A stretch of DNA of 64,000 nucleotides. Source: Pseudohongiella spirulinae (GTDB taxonomy: Bacteria > Pseudomonadota > Gammaproteobacteria > Pseudomonadales > Pseudohongiellaceae). Location of the stretch: positions 2,542,001 to 2,606,000 of the forward strand of contig NZ_CP013189.1 of NCBI RefSeq assembly GCF_001444425.1. Direction: 5' to 3'. Each line of letters starts with the position of its first letter. The stretch's first letter is position 1. Position numbers and translations under genes: made by a program. Of the stretch, positions 62,606-64,000 are shown one piece after another. The notes under the pieces are model-generated. The model had not been told where the DNA came from, did not search any database, and saw only the letters and a list, made by a program, of their open reading frames with translations.

Positions 62606-63822
62606 AAGCCCCTCCCGCTAATCAACAGACTGGCCTGCTGCCGGTCACCGGCCGAGCTGATATTGCGAGCCTGTGCCGTCAGGCCGGATTCATTCAGGGC
62701 ATCGGTGAATGTCAGAATTTCCGCATTGCTGGCGGCTGTAACGGCCAGTTGCAGCTCGCCCTGGGCGGCACTGAAATTAAGCCGATGTGTATCGATTTGC
62801 GGGTATTGCAATAGCACTGGCGCGACGGCGCTCAGAACCGGCATCAATCCCGACTGGTTTCCACCGCCGCGAAACTGCCTTATCTGCGCTGTGAGCTGCT
62901 GTTCCGCATCCACCAGCATACCCTGAGGCACAGCGCGCCGATACGCTGTCTCAATCTGCTGCTGAAGTCGATCAAAACGGCTGCTGTTCACCTGAATTTC
63001 AACCGCTGCCGACAAGGCAAACAGGGCAACCGCAGCAGCGCTCGCCATTGCTGGCATTTTGAGCGGCTTCCAGAGCCGCTGCCAGCGGACAGGCGCTGCA
63101 AAAGCGCCCTGCCGCAGATTGATTGCGCTGCTTATGCCAGGCTGCAAGGCGTCCCAGGGGTCATGCAGACGCACAACATCAATCTGGCAGTCGACCAACA
63201 ATTCGTTCAAGATCGACTGCACAGCCTGCGTCGTGCTCTCTTGCGACGCAGACACCGTAATCTGTTCCGGCAAGGGGCCCGGTACGTCAGTCAGCAGCGC
63301 AGCAATGGCTACTTGCAGCATATCCGCGGCCACAGTCGTAGCCTGCTGCCCCCACGCCAGATCCACTCTGTTGTTGTCCCGGATATTCATGTGCCAGTGG
63401 CGATGATCAGCCTGCAGCAAATGGGGAATAGCATAACAACGGTCTACCCACAAACCCGCGCGTTCCAACGGCTCAACCAGTTTGCGCAGCATCGTTTTAT
63501 CCAGGTAAGCGGCCGTGACAGTGAGCCCATCCGGCTCCGCCAGGGCAACATGCAGACTGCTGATGTCGGCTGCCACAACAGACTCAAGCTCGAACGGCAC
63601 CAGGCGTGCCAGGTGCTTTTTCTCGGCGGCACTAAAGTGCAGGTGGCGGGTAAGTACATCACTGCCATCCAGCAACAAACACAGCGATGCGCCATCTGCC
63701 ACTGCGACCAGTTCATCGAGTGAACCTTCAACTGACGGACTCAGCCACGTACCCTGCCGGCTGCAAGCACGCCAACGGTAGCGGTCGCTCTGGTCCAGAA
63801 ACTGTACAGCCAGTGTGTTCAT
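62602..63822 (-). CDS. gspL: Type II secretion system protein L (GspL)
   Basis: 406-residue bitopic inner-membrane protein that ties the GspE ATPase to the platform. The cytoplasmic actin-like domain (residues about 1-240, with WLSPSVEGSLDEL and the LARLVPFELE segment) precedes one membrane helix (MASAAAVALFALSAAVEI) and a periplasmic GspL domain ending LLISGRGL. Overlaps gspM by 4 nt. Confidence 0.9.
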   Translation of the reverse strand: MNTLAVQFLDQSDRYRWRACSRQGTWLSPSVEGSLDELVAVADGASLCLLLDGSDVLTRHLHFSAAEKKHLARLVPFELESVVAADISSLHVALAEPDGLTVTAAYLDKTMLRKLVEPLERAGLWVDRCYAIPHLLQADHRHWHMNIRDNNRVDLAWGQQATTVAADMLQVAIAALLTDVPGPLPEQITVSASQESTTQAVQSILNELLVDCQIDVVRLHDPWDALQPGISSAINLRQGAFAAPVRWQRLWKPLKMPAMASAAAVALFALSAAVEIQVNSSRFDRLQQQIETAYRRAVPQGMLVDAEQQLTAQIRQFRGGGNQSGLMPVLSAVAPVLLQYPQIDTHRLNFSAAQGELQLAVTAASNAEILTFTDALNESGLTAQARNISSAGDRQQASLLISGRGL

Positions 63823-63827
63823 ACGTT

Positions 63828-64000
63828 TTACCTGATATCACCATTGTAGCGGGCCAGCGCATAGACGCCATTATCATCCCGGTATATTAAAGATTGCATC
63901 TGGCGCTCCTGATCATCGATCATCACCCTGACAGACGCCAGAAAGTATTGACTGAATACAGAATAAAGCGGCGTTGCATCCTGTTCCGTATCGGCATCTT
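63828..64000 (-). CDS. gspK: Type II secretion system protein K (GspK), C-terminal end only
   Basis: Partial gene running off the window edge; only the last 56 or so codons are visible (reading QYFLASVRVMIDDQERQ and QSLIYRDDNGVYALARY before the TAA at 63828-63830). This is the C-terminal part of the GspK minor pseudopilin, where it lies immediately upstream of gspL in T2SS operons. The assignment is by operon order plus the typical C-terminal ...L..R....R sequence; the diagnostic N-terminal prepilin helix is outside the window. Confidence 0.75.
   Translation of the reverse strand, partial: DADTEQDATPLYSVFSQYFLASVRVMIDDQERQMQSLIYRDDNGVYALARYNGDIR

Noticed and set aside
1-64000. tRNA, rRNA, prophage or insertion sequences
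   Set aside because: No cloverleaf-like sequences, integrase, transposase or phage structural genes were recognised on either strand by reading; a tRNAscan/ISfinder run would be decisive.

Overview
The window comes from a gram-negative gammaproteobacterium, probably a free-living or marine relative of the Pseudomonadales/Cellvibrionales. Supporting this are Lpt and Kdo genes for lipopolysaccharide, an rpoN-ptsN-rapZ-npr cluster, a type II secretion operon, a large TonB-dependent receptor of the Xanthomonas/Caulobacter type, a PQQ dehydrogenase, and a block gluQ-cbrX-cbrA-cbrB-[CrcZ region]-pcnB-...-panB-panC-...-acs in the order I know from Pseudomonas. The genus cannot be fixed by reading alone. 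I see no phage, insertion sequence, tRNA, rRNA or CRISPR array; this is compact core chromosome with some accessory islands.

Layout. 1-7.1 kb: kdsD(partial)-kdsC-lptC-lptA-lptB-rpoN-ptsN-rapZ-npr-darP, all on the + strand, with hpf missing from its usual place. 7.1-12.7 kb: a LysR regulator with an apparent CTG start, divergent from a phosphatase/APH-kinase pair, then a two-subunit Na+/solute symporter and an Mrp/ApbC ATPase. 12.8-18.4 kb: two envelope proteins of unknown function, a predicted periplasmic/membrane protein, a Cys/Met PLP enzyme coupled to a Rieske protein, and an aminotransferase. 18.6-32.1 kb: dksA, gluQ, cbrX, cbrA, cbrB, a 512-bp non-coding stretch, pcnB, a deoxynucleoside kinase, panB, panC, acs and an acetyl-CoA acetyltransferase. 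32.2-35.7 kb: a sulfide-handling operon (SQR, DUF442 protein, SulP). 35.9-42.1 kb: TonB receptor, a two-domain acyltransferase resembling OlsF, an LpxH-like phosphatase and a small DksA-type protein. 42.1-45.5 kb: modE-modA-modB-modC. 45.6-52.9 kb: CBS protein, SLC13 transporter, purple-acid-phosphatase-like protein, lipoprotein, moeA, an RmlD-like protein, ssb. 53.0-64 kb: uvrA, a PQQ dehydrogenase, a SIMPL protein, pxpB-pxpC-pxpA (5-oxoprolinase), and the end of a gsp operon (gspN, gspM, gspL, gspK partial).

The most interesting region is 24546-25057. Downstream of the CbrA/CbrB two-component system lies a gene-free, A-rich stretch with a near-consensus sigma-54 promoter, an upstream TGTTACC/GGTAACA inverted repeat at enhancer distance, repeated AAYAAYAA tracts of the type bound by Hfq/Crc, and small hairpins between them. 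This is the architecture and position of the CrcZ decoy RNA that controls carbon catabolite repression in Pseudomonas. rpoN (sigma-54) is encoded in the same window, and an acetate-activation operon lies downstream. Other points worth a second look are the CTG start of the LysR gene, paired operators upstream of modE, a long inverted-repeat element between uvrA and the PQQ dehydrogenase, a terminator-like hairpin containing the dksA stop codon, and an RmlD-like protein lacking the catalytic lysine.
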